Source of the DNA: Eikenella longinqua
GTDB lineage: Bacteria > Pseudomonadota > Gammaproteobacteria > Burkholderiales > Neisseriaceae
Direction: 5' to 3'
Assembly: GCF_001648355.1 (NCBI RefSeq)
Contig: NZ_LXSL01000021.1
Span: forward strand, 1 to 56,385
DNA: 56,385 nt
This document shows positions 32,927-40,712 of this stretch, one piece after another (position 1 is the stretch's first letter; each line of letters begins with the position of its first letter). The notes beneath the pieces were generated by a model. That model searched no databases. It saw only the letters and a program-made list of their open reading frames with translations, and had not been told where the DNA came from. The position numbers and the translations under genes are program-made.

Positions 32927-33658
32927 TCAAATCAATTGCTGGTTAATCCGGTTCATTATATCTAGGTTTTTCAGATTGATAATGGGAATACCGAAATAAT
33001 CGGCATAACTAATGGTCTGTCCGGTCCCGCCGGTTTGCCGTGTCCTACCTTGATGGTTTTCACAGCCGTCTTCGGTATAACACAAAACAAAACGGACTGG
33101 GCGAATGTCAAGCTCCAATTTGTTTATATCGACTGACCCATTTGCTTTTAATTGTTGCATCAATGTGATGCAGCCAGTATCCTGAAAAGGTTCGATTCCT
33201 ATGATTTGGAAGAGATTTCTTGCCAATGGTGTAATGTACTGTATTTCCTGTTGTAATAATTTGGCTTGCGTGGGGTGGAAATAAGCTGTGATGCCAAACA
33301 GCATTTTGTGGGCGGTTTCGTCTGTAATTTTATCTGTGTCGATAGCGTAATAAATGTCTTTGGCAGATTTTTCGTCTTTTGAATGGGTAAGCAACAAAGC
33401 CTGTTCGAAATAGCTATCCAAACCACTTGCGCCGCCGGAACGCAAAATCATATCGCGTGATTGCAAAAATCGAGCAATTTGCTCTGCGGTTGCCCGAACA
33501 TTTTCCATCATTCCTGCTGCAATTTTATGTTCTCGGCAACCGATGCCAGCATAATACTGCGAAATAGGTATTAAATGGTTAGTTTCTATATACTGTTTTA
33601 ATATTTCAAGAAATTGCCGTACCCAGTTCAGATCTGTTTCTATTTTTCTATGCCGCAT
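32927..33658 (-). CDS. SLOG-superfamily (DprA/LOG-like) protein
   Basis: 243 residues, AT-rich and without a DUS, between GC-rich recG and aroB. QYYAGIGCREHKI near residue 39, the loop ILRSGGASGLDSYFEQA near 72-88 and, near the C terminus, RFVLCYTEDGCENHQG and TGGTGQTISYADYFGIPIINL follow the DprA/LOG-like Rossmann arrangement (GSR-type start, GGAxGxD loop, GGTGQ loop). Close relatives occur in phages and mobile elements. SLOG proteins bind nucleotides or nucleotide-derived ligands; the role here is unknown. Probably acquired by transfer. Confidence 0.7.
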   Translation of the reverse strand: MRHRKIETDLNWVRQFLEILKQYIETNHLIPISQYYAGIGCREHKIAAGMMENVRATAEQIARFLQSRDMILRSGGASGLDSYFEQALLLTHSKDEKSAKDIYYAIDTDKITDETAHKMLFGITAYFHPTQAKLLQQEIQYITPLARNLFQIIGIEPFQDTGCITLMQQLKANGSVDINKLELDIRPVRFVLCYTEDGCENHQGRTRQTGGTGQTISYADYFGIPIINLKNLDIMNRINQQLI

Positions 33659-33740
33659 TTGGTGTACAACTATCTAAATCAGTTTTAATCGTAATTAATC
33701 GTTTGGTAGTGAACAGTTTTAAATTTTGTTGAATTTTATA

Positions 33741-33780
33741 TTTTCAGGTAGCCTGCTGCGGGGAGAGGCTACCTGAAAAT
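33741..33780. terminator. Inverted DUS pair after aroB
   Basis: TTTTCAGGTAGCC and GGCTACCTGAAAAT face each other 13 bases past the aroB stop. This is the likely end of the pil-aro transcript. Confidence 0.7.
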
Positions 33781-33792
33781 TTGGCTGGCTGT

Positions 33793-34869
33793 TTAAACGC
33801 TTTGTAGTAGGGAGGCCATGTCTTCTCGGCTGAAGCCGGCTTCTACGGCGGCTTGGCCGAGCTGCTTGAGGAGGACGAGGCGGATTTGGCCGGCTTGGTT
33901 TTTTTTGTCGTGCTGCATGTGGGCGAGCCAGGTGTCGGCGCTGAAATCGGGCGGGGATACGGGCAGGCGGGCGGCTTGCAGCAGGCGGATGATGCGCTCG
34001 GTGTCGGCGGTTTTCAGGTAGCCTTTGCGCTCGGAAAGGCGGGCGGCGAGCACCATGCCGGCGGCCACGGCTTCGCCGTGCAGCCAGTTGCCGTAGCCCA
34101 TTTGGGTTTCGATGGCGTGGCCGAAGGTGTGGCCGAGGTTGAGGTGGGCGCGGATGCCGTGCTCTTTTTCGTCTTGTTCGACGATATCGGCTTTCATTTG
34201 GCAGCAGTGGCGGATGGTGCCGGCGAGGGCGGCTTGGTCTTGCTGCATGAGGGCGGGCATGGTGTGCTCGAGTTGGGCGAGGAAGTTGATGTCGCCGAGC
34301 AGGGCGTATTTGATGACTTCGGCGAGGCCGGCGGAAAATTCGCGCGGGGGGAGGGTGCGCAGGGTGGCGGTGTCGGCGATGACGGCTTGGGGCTGGTAGA
34401 AGGCGCCAATCATGTTTTTGCCGAAGGGGTGGTTGATGCCGGTTTTGCCGCCCACGGAGGAATCGACTTGGCTGAGCAGGGTGGTGGGGATTTGGATGAA
34501 GGGGATGCCGCGTTGGTAGGTGGCGGCGGCAAAGCCGGCTAGGTCGCCGATAACGCCGCCGCCGAGGGCGAGGAGGGTGGTGCGGCGGTCGGTGTGGTGT
34601 TGCAGCAGGCCGGTGTAGATTTGCTGGAGGGATTCGTTGCTTTTGTATTGTTCGCCGTCGGGCAGGATGATGGCGCAGAAGGGGATGCCGAGCTGGCGGC
34701 AGGCGGCTTCTACGGGGGCGAGGTAGAGGGGGGCGACGGTTTCGTTGCTGATGATGGCGGCTTTGTCGCGGATGTGGGGGCGGATGAGCTCGGCGAGATT
34801 GTCGAGCAGGCGGTGGCCGATATGGATGGGATAGCTGTGGCCGGGGGTGTGGACTTGCAGGGTTTGCAT
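33793..34869 (-). CDS. aroB: 3-dehydroquinate synthase
   Basis: 358 residues. AroB closes DAHP to 3-dehydroquinate with NAD and a divalent metal, the second step of the shikimate pathway. Conserved stretches: ALGGGVIGDLAGFAAATYQRG near residue 100, PTTLLSQVDSSVGGKTGINH, and the metal ligands in LNLGHTFGHAIE and GNWLHGEAVAAGM. The start overlaps the aroK stop by one base (TAATG), so translation is coupled. A DUS is read as KGYLKTAD. The aroK-aroB pair at the end of the pilMNOPQ operon is a common proteobacterial arrangement. Confidence 0.97.
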   Translation of the reverse strand: MQTLQVHTPGHSYPIHIGHRLLDNLAELIRPHIRDKAAIISNETVAPLYLAPVEAACRQLGIPFCAIILPDGEQYKSNESLQQIYTGLLQHHTDRRTTLLALGGGVIGDLAGFAAATYQRGIPFIQIPTTLLSQVDSSVGGKTGINHPFGKNMIGAFYQPQAVIADTATLRTLPPREFSAGLAEVIKYALLGDINFLAQLEHTMPALMQQDQAALAGTIRHCCQMKADIVEQDEKEHGIRAHLNLGHTFGHAIETQMGYGNWLHGEAVAAGMVLAARLSERKGYLKTADTERIIRLLQAARLPVSPPDFSADTWLAHMQHDKKNQAGQIRLVLLKQLGQAAVEAGFSREDMASLLQSV

Positions 34870-35399
34870 TATGGGGCTTCTGGGCTGGATTGTTGGATGA
34901 GGTGCAACAGCTGCTTGGTGATTTGCGGGCAGGAGTGTTGCGGGGAAATGTTGAAAACGAGGTGGGCGGTGGCGCGGTAGAGGGGGTCGCGCTGTTGGTA
35001 GAGCTGCTTCAGTTTATCAAGCGGGTCGGCTACCTGAAGCAGGGGGCGGCTTTTGTCGTATCGGATGCGTTGGTAGAGAATTTCGGGGGTGGCGTGCAGA
35101 TAGATAACGGTACCGCGGTTTTGCAGGCATTGGCGGTTTTCGGGGGCGAGAATGGCGCCGCCGCCGGTGGCGAGGATGAGGGAGTGGCGCCGGGTGAGTT
35201 CGTCGATAACGGCGGCTTCGCGTTTGCGGAAGCCGGCTTCGCCTTCCAGCTCGAAAATAGTGGGGATGGAGACGCCGGTGCGTTGGCAGATGAGTTGGTC
35301 GCTATCGACAAAATCACGGTGCAATAGCGCTGCCAATTGCTTGCCGTGTGTGGTTTTGCCTGCGCCCATCAAGCCGATGAGAAAAATATTGCCTGCCAT
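34869..35399 (-). CDS. aroK: Shikimate kinase
   Basis: 176 residues from the ATG at 35399; six residues upstream in the frame are not needed. AroK phosphorylates shikimate with ATP. The P-loop GLMGAGKTTHG is at residues 9-19, the shikimate-binding FVDSDQLICQRTG and EGEAGFRKREAAVIDEL follow, then LATGGGAILAPENR and the lid arginines in RIRYDKSRPLL. A degenerate DUS (GGCTACCTGAAG) lies in the gene. It is about 50 bases downstream of pilQ and coupled to aroB. Confidence 0.96.
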   Translation of the reverse strand: MAGNIFLIGLMGAGKTTHGKQLAALLHRDFVDSDQLICQRTGVSIPTIFELEGEAGFRKREAAVIDELTRRHSLILATGGGAILAPENRQCLQNRGTVIYLHATPEILYQRIRYDKSRPLLQVADPLDKLKQLYQQRDPLYRATAHLVFNISPQHSCPQITKQLLHLIQQSSPEAP

Positions 35400-35446
35400 G
35401 TTGTCCATGGCAGGCATTTTAACCGAATCAATCGGAAGATGGCTAC

Positions 35447-37577
35447 TTAGTAGCGCAGAACGTTGCCTTCGCTGCCCATAATGCGCGGGGTGATGAAGAT
35501 TAGCAGTTCGTTTTTCTCAGTATTGCGCTTGGTACCACGGAACAAGGGGGCAATGACTGGTATATCACCCAGCAACGGCACTTTGTATTGGGCATTGGAG
35601 TTATCTTCTTCATAGATACCGCCCAAGATAATGGTGCCGCCGTCTTCCACCATGGCACGGGTGTTCAGCTCTTTGGTTTGCAAGCAAGGCGTACCCAATA
35701 CGCTACAGGTTTCATCTACTGAGTCTTTGTTCAGTTTAATGTCCATAATCACATTGCCATCGGGCGTGATCTGCGGGGTCACCGTCAAGCCCAACACGGC
35801 TTCTTTGAAGCTGGTGCTGGTGGCGCCGCTGGAAGAGGCTTCCTGATAGGGGATTTCCCGACCAGATTTGATGGTGGCTTCTTTGCGGTCTTGAGTCAGC
35901 ACGCGCGGGCTGGAGATAATCTTACCGCGGTTCTGCTCTTGCATAGCGCTCAATTCCAAGCCGAGTGCACCGGAAGACAGGGCGCGCACGATGGTTAGTG
36001 ATGGTTAGTGAAGACGTGGCGGCTGCGGCCGGCAGGTTTACGTTCGGGGCAAAGTTGAATATGTCACTAGTAGAGCCACCTAAGCCACTACCAAATCGGG
36101 TTGAGCCGATGGTGCGGTTGTAACCAAAACGCACACCTAAGTTACGGGAGAAGCCGTCTTTGGCCTCAACAATACGGGCTTCAATCATCACTTGGCGGGC
36201 AGGAACGTCTAATTGTGCAATTAGATTTTCAAATTCTTTGATTACATTACGGTTATCTTTGATAATCAAAGTATTGGTTGCGGGGTCGATTACAGCAGAA
36301 CCACGGCTGCTCAGCAGGGTGTTACGATCGTTACCGCTAGATCGAGAGCCACCATTCTCATCGATGTTCAAAATTTTACGGAATTCGTTGACGTCTTTGT
36401 ATTTCAGTTGGAAAGTACGAGATATCAGCGGGCCGAGCTCTTCAACACGCTTGGCGGCTTCTAAGTCGTTAATGTCCTTATCTTGCCATTCTTTGCTAGG
36501 GGCAACGTTGATGATGTTACCATTACGGCGGGCTTCCAATCCACGTGCCTGCATCACCAAGTCCAAAGCCTGATCCCAAGGTACATCCTTCAGAGATAAG
36601 GTCATCTTGCCCGAAACGCTGTCGCTGGCCACGATATTCATATTGGACTCTTTGGCCAAAATTTGCAGAATAGTGCGCACATCTACGTCTTGGAAGTCCA
36701 AAGAAACGCGCTTACCTGTGAAGTGACGGTTACGATTCCGGTTGATGCCGTCTTCAGCTACTACAGTCTTGGGGGAAACGGTAATAGAGTAGCGGCTGGC
36801 AGCTTGGTTAGTTTTGTATTCCCAACCACCCTGAGTCTTAATGGTGATTTCGGTATCATTGCCCAAACGGCGCAGATTAATGGTGCGAACCGGAGTACTG
36901 AAATCGGTTACATCAAGATTACGTTGTGCAGCGATCGGAAGTTGGTTATTTCTCATCAAAATAACCAAGTTATTGCCACGTTGTTTAACTTCCGGAGTGC
37001 CACGATAGCCAGCAGTATTGATTTCGATTACACCGGAGTTATTGCTGCCTTTGTGGAAGTCAACGCCTACATTGGCGGTATTGCTCCCAAGAGTACTTTG
37101 GGCAGCAGCTGGCCTGCTATCGGTTACAGTCAGAGTTTCCTGTTGGATTTGGTTAGCAGGAGCAGCCGCTGCTACCGACGTTCTAGCAGGAGACTGCCCA
37201 GCTTCGTTGATATAAATCCAAACTTCATTGCCTTTGATTTCTGCATTGTATTGGCCAGGGCGGTTCAAGTTGAGCAATACGCGGGTTTTGCTGCTGTCTT
37301 GGGCAACAGCAATCTGGCTCAGAAGGCTGTCATTATATTGGAGTACTGGCTGGCTAAGATTGGCACCAGTATTCGGAAAGTCTAAGGCAATACGAGACGG
37401 AGTGGTGGTAATGAAACCACTCGGTTTCAGCATATCGCGGTCAAAACGGATTTTGACGACTTTTTGGTTGTTTGGCAGAGCTGATACATTGATATCCGTG
37501 ATGTTACCAGCCAATACGCCTTGCATGGCCAAGCTCATACCTAAAGCGGTTAGATAGTACAGTTTTTTGATCTTCAT
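35447..37577 (-). pseudogene. pilQ: Type IV pilus secretin PilQ, frameshifted by a 10-bp duplication
   Basis: PilQ forms the outer-membrane ring through which the pilus extends and DNA enters. The 5' frame (37577-35922) encodes a signal peptide ending GVLA, AMIN-type domains (ITDINVSALPNNQKVVKIRF; GVIEINTAGYRGTPEVKQRG), the secretin N domains (VSLDFQDVDVRTILQILAKE) and NDRNTLLSSRGSAVIDPATN. It loses its frame after AAAATSSLTI. The 3' frame (from about 35990 to 35447) continues VRALSSGALGLELSAMQEQN, GKIISSPRVLTQDRKEATIK and the secretin core to ITPRIMGSEGNVLRY. The cause is a tandem copy of CACTAACCAT; with one copy the product is 706 residues. As read, the secretin channel domain is not made. 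Ribosome site AAGGGA precedes the start. Confidence 0.93.
35991..36010 (-). repeat. 10-bp tandem duplication in pilQ
   Basis: ATGGTTAGTG occurs twice in a row on the plus strand (35991-36000, 36001-36010). Deleting one copy joins SSLTI to VRALSSG. Confidence 0.97.
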
Positions 37578-37598
37578 AGCGTAAATCCCTTGGTAAGT

Positions 37599-38129
37599 TT
37601 AATTAGGTTTTGATTGGTTAGCATCTTGGGTGTTCAATTCCAATTCTGCTGTTCGACGTTGCCATGCACCGTAACTGTCTTCTGTTACTTCAGACAAAAT
37701 CAGCTTGTCTGGAGTAATGGCAGTAATCTGGCCATAGTTTTGACCAAGATAATTACCAACGCGTACGGTATAAGTATGACCATCTGCTTCCACAAAGGCG
37801 GAAAGCTGATTCCCTTGTTTGATGGAACCCACATAGCGCAAGCTTTCCAAACTGAAGTTTTCCAAAATTTCTTTTGGCCTATTTGGATTGGGGGCGTTAA
37901 CGCCATTTTGCTGGGTGGGGCGGAGGCGCTTGGAATCAAAAATATTCAAGCCATTAATAACCGGATCAATATACTCTGGAGATTTTGAAATTGTAGGAAT
38001 CTCTGGTTGGCGAACATTATTTTTCGCTTGGGTTCGAGCATTGTCCATCCATTGTTGCAAGTCACCTTTGGTTAGAGAGCAGGCTGTCAGCATGCAAAGT
38101 GCTGAGAACCATAATATATTTTTCTTCAT
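37599..38129 (-). CDS. pilP: Type IV pilus lipoprotein PilP
   Basis: 176 residues. The signal MKKNILWFSALCMLTACS has a lipobox (LTAC). The C-terminal beta-sandwich contains LESLRYVGSIKQGNQLSAFV and HTYTVRVGNYLGQNYGQITA, as in other PilP proteins. PilP bridges the inner-membrane PilN/PilO complex to the secretin PilQ. The ribosome site is AAGGAT. It sits directly upstream of pilQ in the pilMNOPQ operon. Confidence 0.96.
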   Translation of the reverse strand: MKKNILWFSALCMLTACSLTKGDLQQWMDNARTQAKNNVRQPEIPTISKSPEYIDPVINGLNIFDSKRLRPTQQNGVNAPNPNRPKEILENFSLESLRYVGSIKQGNQLSAFVEADGHTYTVRVGNYLGQNYGQITAITPDKLILSEVTEDSYGAWQRRTAELELNTQDANQSKPN

Positions 38130-38165
38130 CGTAAATATCCTTACATAAAGACTTTGATGTATTGG

Positions 38166-38780
38166 TTATTCAGCCTGAGATGCGGCAGATGCAGCAGCAG
38201 CTTCGCTGGGTGCTATTGCTTTATAAGTGTTGGCATTAGCAGTTAAGGTAAGCAAGCCGTTGCTATCTTTGGCATCCGAAGGAACAAGGTTTATCTTATC
38301 CAATGTAACGATACGGGATAAACGACCGACATCACGAACAAATTGTGCAATTTGCTCATAGCTCCCAGTGATAGAGATTTCATATGGAAGTTGTTGCACG
38401 TTATCCAGATCAACGGGTGGTAAAGGTTTGACACTGTTCATCCGCATGCTGTTTTTCGCACCAGCCTGATGCAATTCTTGAATCAGGTTAGGAATTTCAG
38501 CATCGGTTGGCAATTGTTTCAACAATACGTTAAAAGCGGTACGGATTTTTTCCAGCTCATCTTTTAATACGGGAAGATTTGCTGCCTGGTTGGCTTTATC
38601 CTGATATTCTGTTTTTAATTCCTCTTCTTTTTGCTCTAGGGTGCCTAGCTCTTCCCATTGGCTTTGAAAAAGGGCAAAGTAGCCAGCAGCTAAAAGAAGA
38701 ACAACGATAACAATACCAGCGCCAAGCTGAACCAGTTTGTTTTGTTTATATAGATTATTTAAATCAATTTTTTGTGCCAT
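38166..38780 (-). CDS. pilO: Type IV pilus inner-membrane protein PilO
   Basis: 204 residues: a short cytoplasmic start (IDLNNLYKQNKLVQLG), one membrane helix near residues 20-40 (AGIVIVVLLLAAGYFALFQSQ), a coiled-coil (EELGTLEQKEEELKTEYQDK) and a ferredoxin-like periplasmic domain (VQQLPYEISITGSYEQIAQF). PilO pairs with PilN to align the pilus motor with the outer-membrane channel. It lies 16 bases after pilN; AAGGAT precedes the ATG. Confidence 0.96.
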   Translation of the reverse strand: MAQKIDLNNLYKQNKLVQLGAGIVIVVLLLAAGYFALFQSQWEELGTLEQKEEELKTEYQDKANQAANLPVLKDELEKIRTAFNVLLKQLPTDAEIPNLIQELHQAGAKNSMRMNSVKPLPPVDLDNVQQLPYEISITGSYEQIAQFVRDVGRLSRIVTLDKINLVPSDAKDSNGLLTLTANANTYKAIAPSEAAAASAASQAE

Positions 38781-38795
38781 GATTGGATCCTTCCG

Positions 38796-39479
38796 TTAGT
38801 TTGCAGGGGAAGAAGTAGGTACGGAAGAGGTAGCAGATGCTGCTGTGTTGGGTGCTACTACGGAAGCAGCTGAATCCGTGGCTGATTCTGTAGGCATAAC
38901 TACAGGAGCAAAGTTTGCAGAATCAGGATTCATTGGAGCAGAAGCAGAAACCGCTACGGAAAGCTCAAATTCTTGTACAGAATCTACTTTATTGATGCTA
39001 TCCAAGGAAGGTTGCCCGAAAACATTGGTAGTCGGGATCACGCGCATGAAGTCAGCAATTTTACTGTCGCTGGTTGCCTTGCCTATCAGGGTATAAGTGC
39101 TGACATCTTTAGCTTTGATGCCGGTTAGGTAAACACCTTCGGGTGCGACGGTATTCAAGGAGTCAATCATCCTAGCAGCTTCAAAGCGTTTGTTTTCCAG
39201 CTCTTCAACTTTTGCTTTACGAGCCAAGAAATCACGTTTTTCAGCTTCTAAAGATTGCACTTCTTTAATTTCAATATCCAGTTTGGATATACCATCGGCC
39301 AATTCTTGGTTACGAGACTCTTGGTTGAGAATCATGCCGCTGAGAGATACATAGGTAAGCACAAGCAGACCCACGCCTACTAATGCAGAAAACACCATCA
39401 GTCGGGTAAATTGCGTTTTTCTTTGCTTGTCCTGTTCCTCGCGGTAGGGCAGCATATTGAGTCTAATTAATGGAATCAT
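38796..39479 (-). CDS. pilN: Type IV pilus inner-membrane protein PilN
   Basis: 227 residues. The N terminus MIPLIRLNMLPYREEQDKQR carries the LNxLPYRE motif that docks into PilM. A membrane helix follows near residues 28-50 (LMVFSALVGVGLLVLTYVSL), then a coiled coil (GISKLDIEIKEVQSLEAEKR) and a periplasmic domain with GVYLTGIKAKDVSTYTLIGK. A Ser/Ala/Val-rich tail of about 40 residues extends beyond the usual domain. One base separates it from the pilM stop. Confidence 0.96.
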   Translation of the reverse strand: MIPLIRLNMLPYREEQDKQRKTQFTRLMVFSALVGVGLLVLTYVSLSGMILNQESRNQELADGISKLDIEIKEVQSLEAEKRDFLARKAKVEELENKRFEAARMIDSLNTVAPEGVYLTGIKAKDVSTYTLIGKATSDSKIADFMRVIPTTNVFGQPSLDSINKVDSVQEFELSVAVSASAPMNPDSANFAPVVMPTESATDSAASVVAPNTAASATSSVPTSSPAN

Positions 39480-39480
39480 T

Positions 39481-40581
39481 TTACAGTCCTCTTACAGCCA
39501 ATCCGAAGGCAACGGTTAGTTGGCCGGATTCTAGGTTGAATTTAGAAGTTTCGGTCTGCTTGCCGGTTTGGGTGCTAGCAATAGGTTCTACTTGTTGGGT
39601 AGAGATATTGGTTTGCGCATAAACGGTTTTAGCGAGGCCGAAAGGCTGCATGAACGGGCACCCAGAAATTAGGATATGCTTCACGCTGTCTTGGTAGTCG
39701 CTACTTACAGTCGTGTAGTAGAACTGTAAAACCCTCTGAATTTCTTGGGTAAGCTGACTGTTGAAATGGTCGGCTACCGCACCTTGGAAGGCAGCCGGTT
39801 TGTTACCTTTAAAACGCATGCTCCAAGCATCGTCTTCGCTCAGCTTATACTGACGCTGGATGTTGTGGGTCAGCTGTTTGTTGCCGAAGTTGGTTTCCTG
39901 TTTATAGACGATATTGCCGTTTTGCAGAATCAAGGCTTTGGTTTGCTCTTCATCCACATGGAAAATAGCCAGTTTTTGATGCTCCAGATCCGGGGCGAAT
40001 TGATCAATCCAAACGGAGAAGGCATTCACAACTGCAAAAGTGTCCACGTCCATTTGAGATAGCGGAATGTCGGCATCTGCGAATAGATCTGATCGCAAAT
40101 CTACGTCATCGCGTTTGGCTGCGGCCATCACTACTTCAGTAACATTACCGTTTTGCAATTCATCGGTAATTTGGTAGTCATAACTCAGATTGTCGGATCC
40201 AATGGTTTGGCTGGCTTCTAACTCAACGAACTCTTCCAAAGGCAGGTCGGAGCTACGTGCGTCATAGGAGACATTTTGGATAGTAGTTAATGACTGTGGC
40301 AGGGCGGCTGTCACATTCTTACAACTGCTACCGAGCTGTTGGTAAGCTTGTTGTAAATATGACACGAGTTGGTCATGGTCTTCGATGTTGCCGTTTATAA
40401 TAACGCCCTTGGGAAGGGGTTGGATGGTGTAGTTTTCCAGCCTTAAATTACCCGGAACGCTGCCGGCAAGATGTACCATGTTAATGGCATTTGGCGTAAT
40501 ATCCACGCCCAAGCAGCCTTTGCTGCCAAAAGACATTTTAGTCTTTTGTTTTGATTTTTTTGGTTTTTTTGATATTCGCAT
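39481..40581 (-). CDS. pilM: Type IV pilus cytoplasmic protein PilM
   Basis: 366 residues from the ATG at 40581, which has the strong ribosome site AAAGGGAGG. This keeps a very basic first 15 residues (RISKKPKKSKQKTK) before the usual start GCLGVDITPNAINMVHLAG. The actin-like ATP-binding fold of PilM is recognisable in VTAALPQSLTTIQNVSYDAR, MDVDTFAVVNAFSVWIDQFA and HILISGCPFMQPFG. PilM is a peripheral ring protein linking PilN to the assembly ATPases. It is the first gene of the operon, divergent from ponA. Confidence 0.95.
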   Translation of the reverse strand: MRISKKPKKSKQKTKMSFGSKGCLGVDITPNAINMVHLAGSVPGNLRLENYTIQPLPKGVIINGNIEDHDQLVSYLQQAYQQLGSSCKNVTAALPQSLTTIQNVSYDARSSDLPLEEFVELEASQTIGSDNLSYDYQITDELQNGNVTEVVMAAAKRDDVDLRSDLFADADIPLSQMDVDTFAVVNAFSVWIDQFAPDLEHQKLAIFHVDEEQTKALILQNGNIVYKQETNFGNKQLTHNIQRQYKLSEDDAWSMRFKGNKPAAFQGAVADHFNSQLTQEIQRVLQFYYTTVSSDYQDSVKHILISGCPFMQPFGLAKTVYAQTNISTQQVEPIASTQTGKQTETSKFNLESGQLTVAFGLAVRGL

Positions 40582-40712
40582 CTTTAAGCCTCCCTTTGAA
40601 AGACCGGCGAATCGGTCACAGGTAAATTTATATCAGGTTTAGCGTTTTCTTGCATAAATTAAGGTATAGTTTACTTTAGTCAAAGTACATATTGATAGAA
40701 AAATCTTTAGTT
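40582..40712. promoter_or_regulatory. Divergent pilM-ponA promoter region
   Basis: 131 AT-rich bases that must contain promoters for both genes, as the pilM operon and ponA point away from each other. A small hairpin GACCG/CGGTC lies at 40602-40617 in the pilM leader. TATAGT (near 40673) and TATAAA-like stretches occur on both strands, but no convincing -35 partner was found. Confidence 0.45.
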
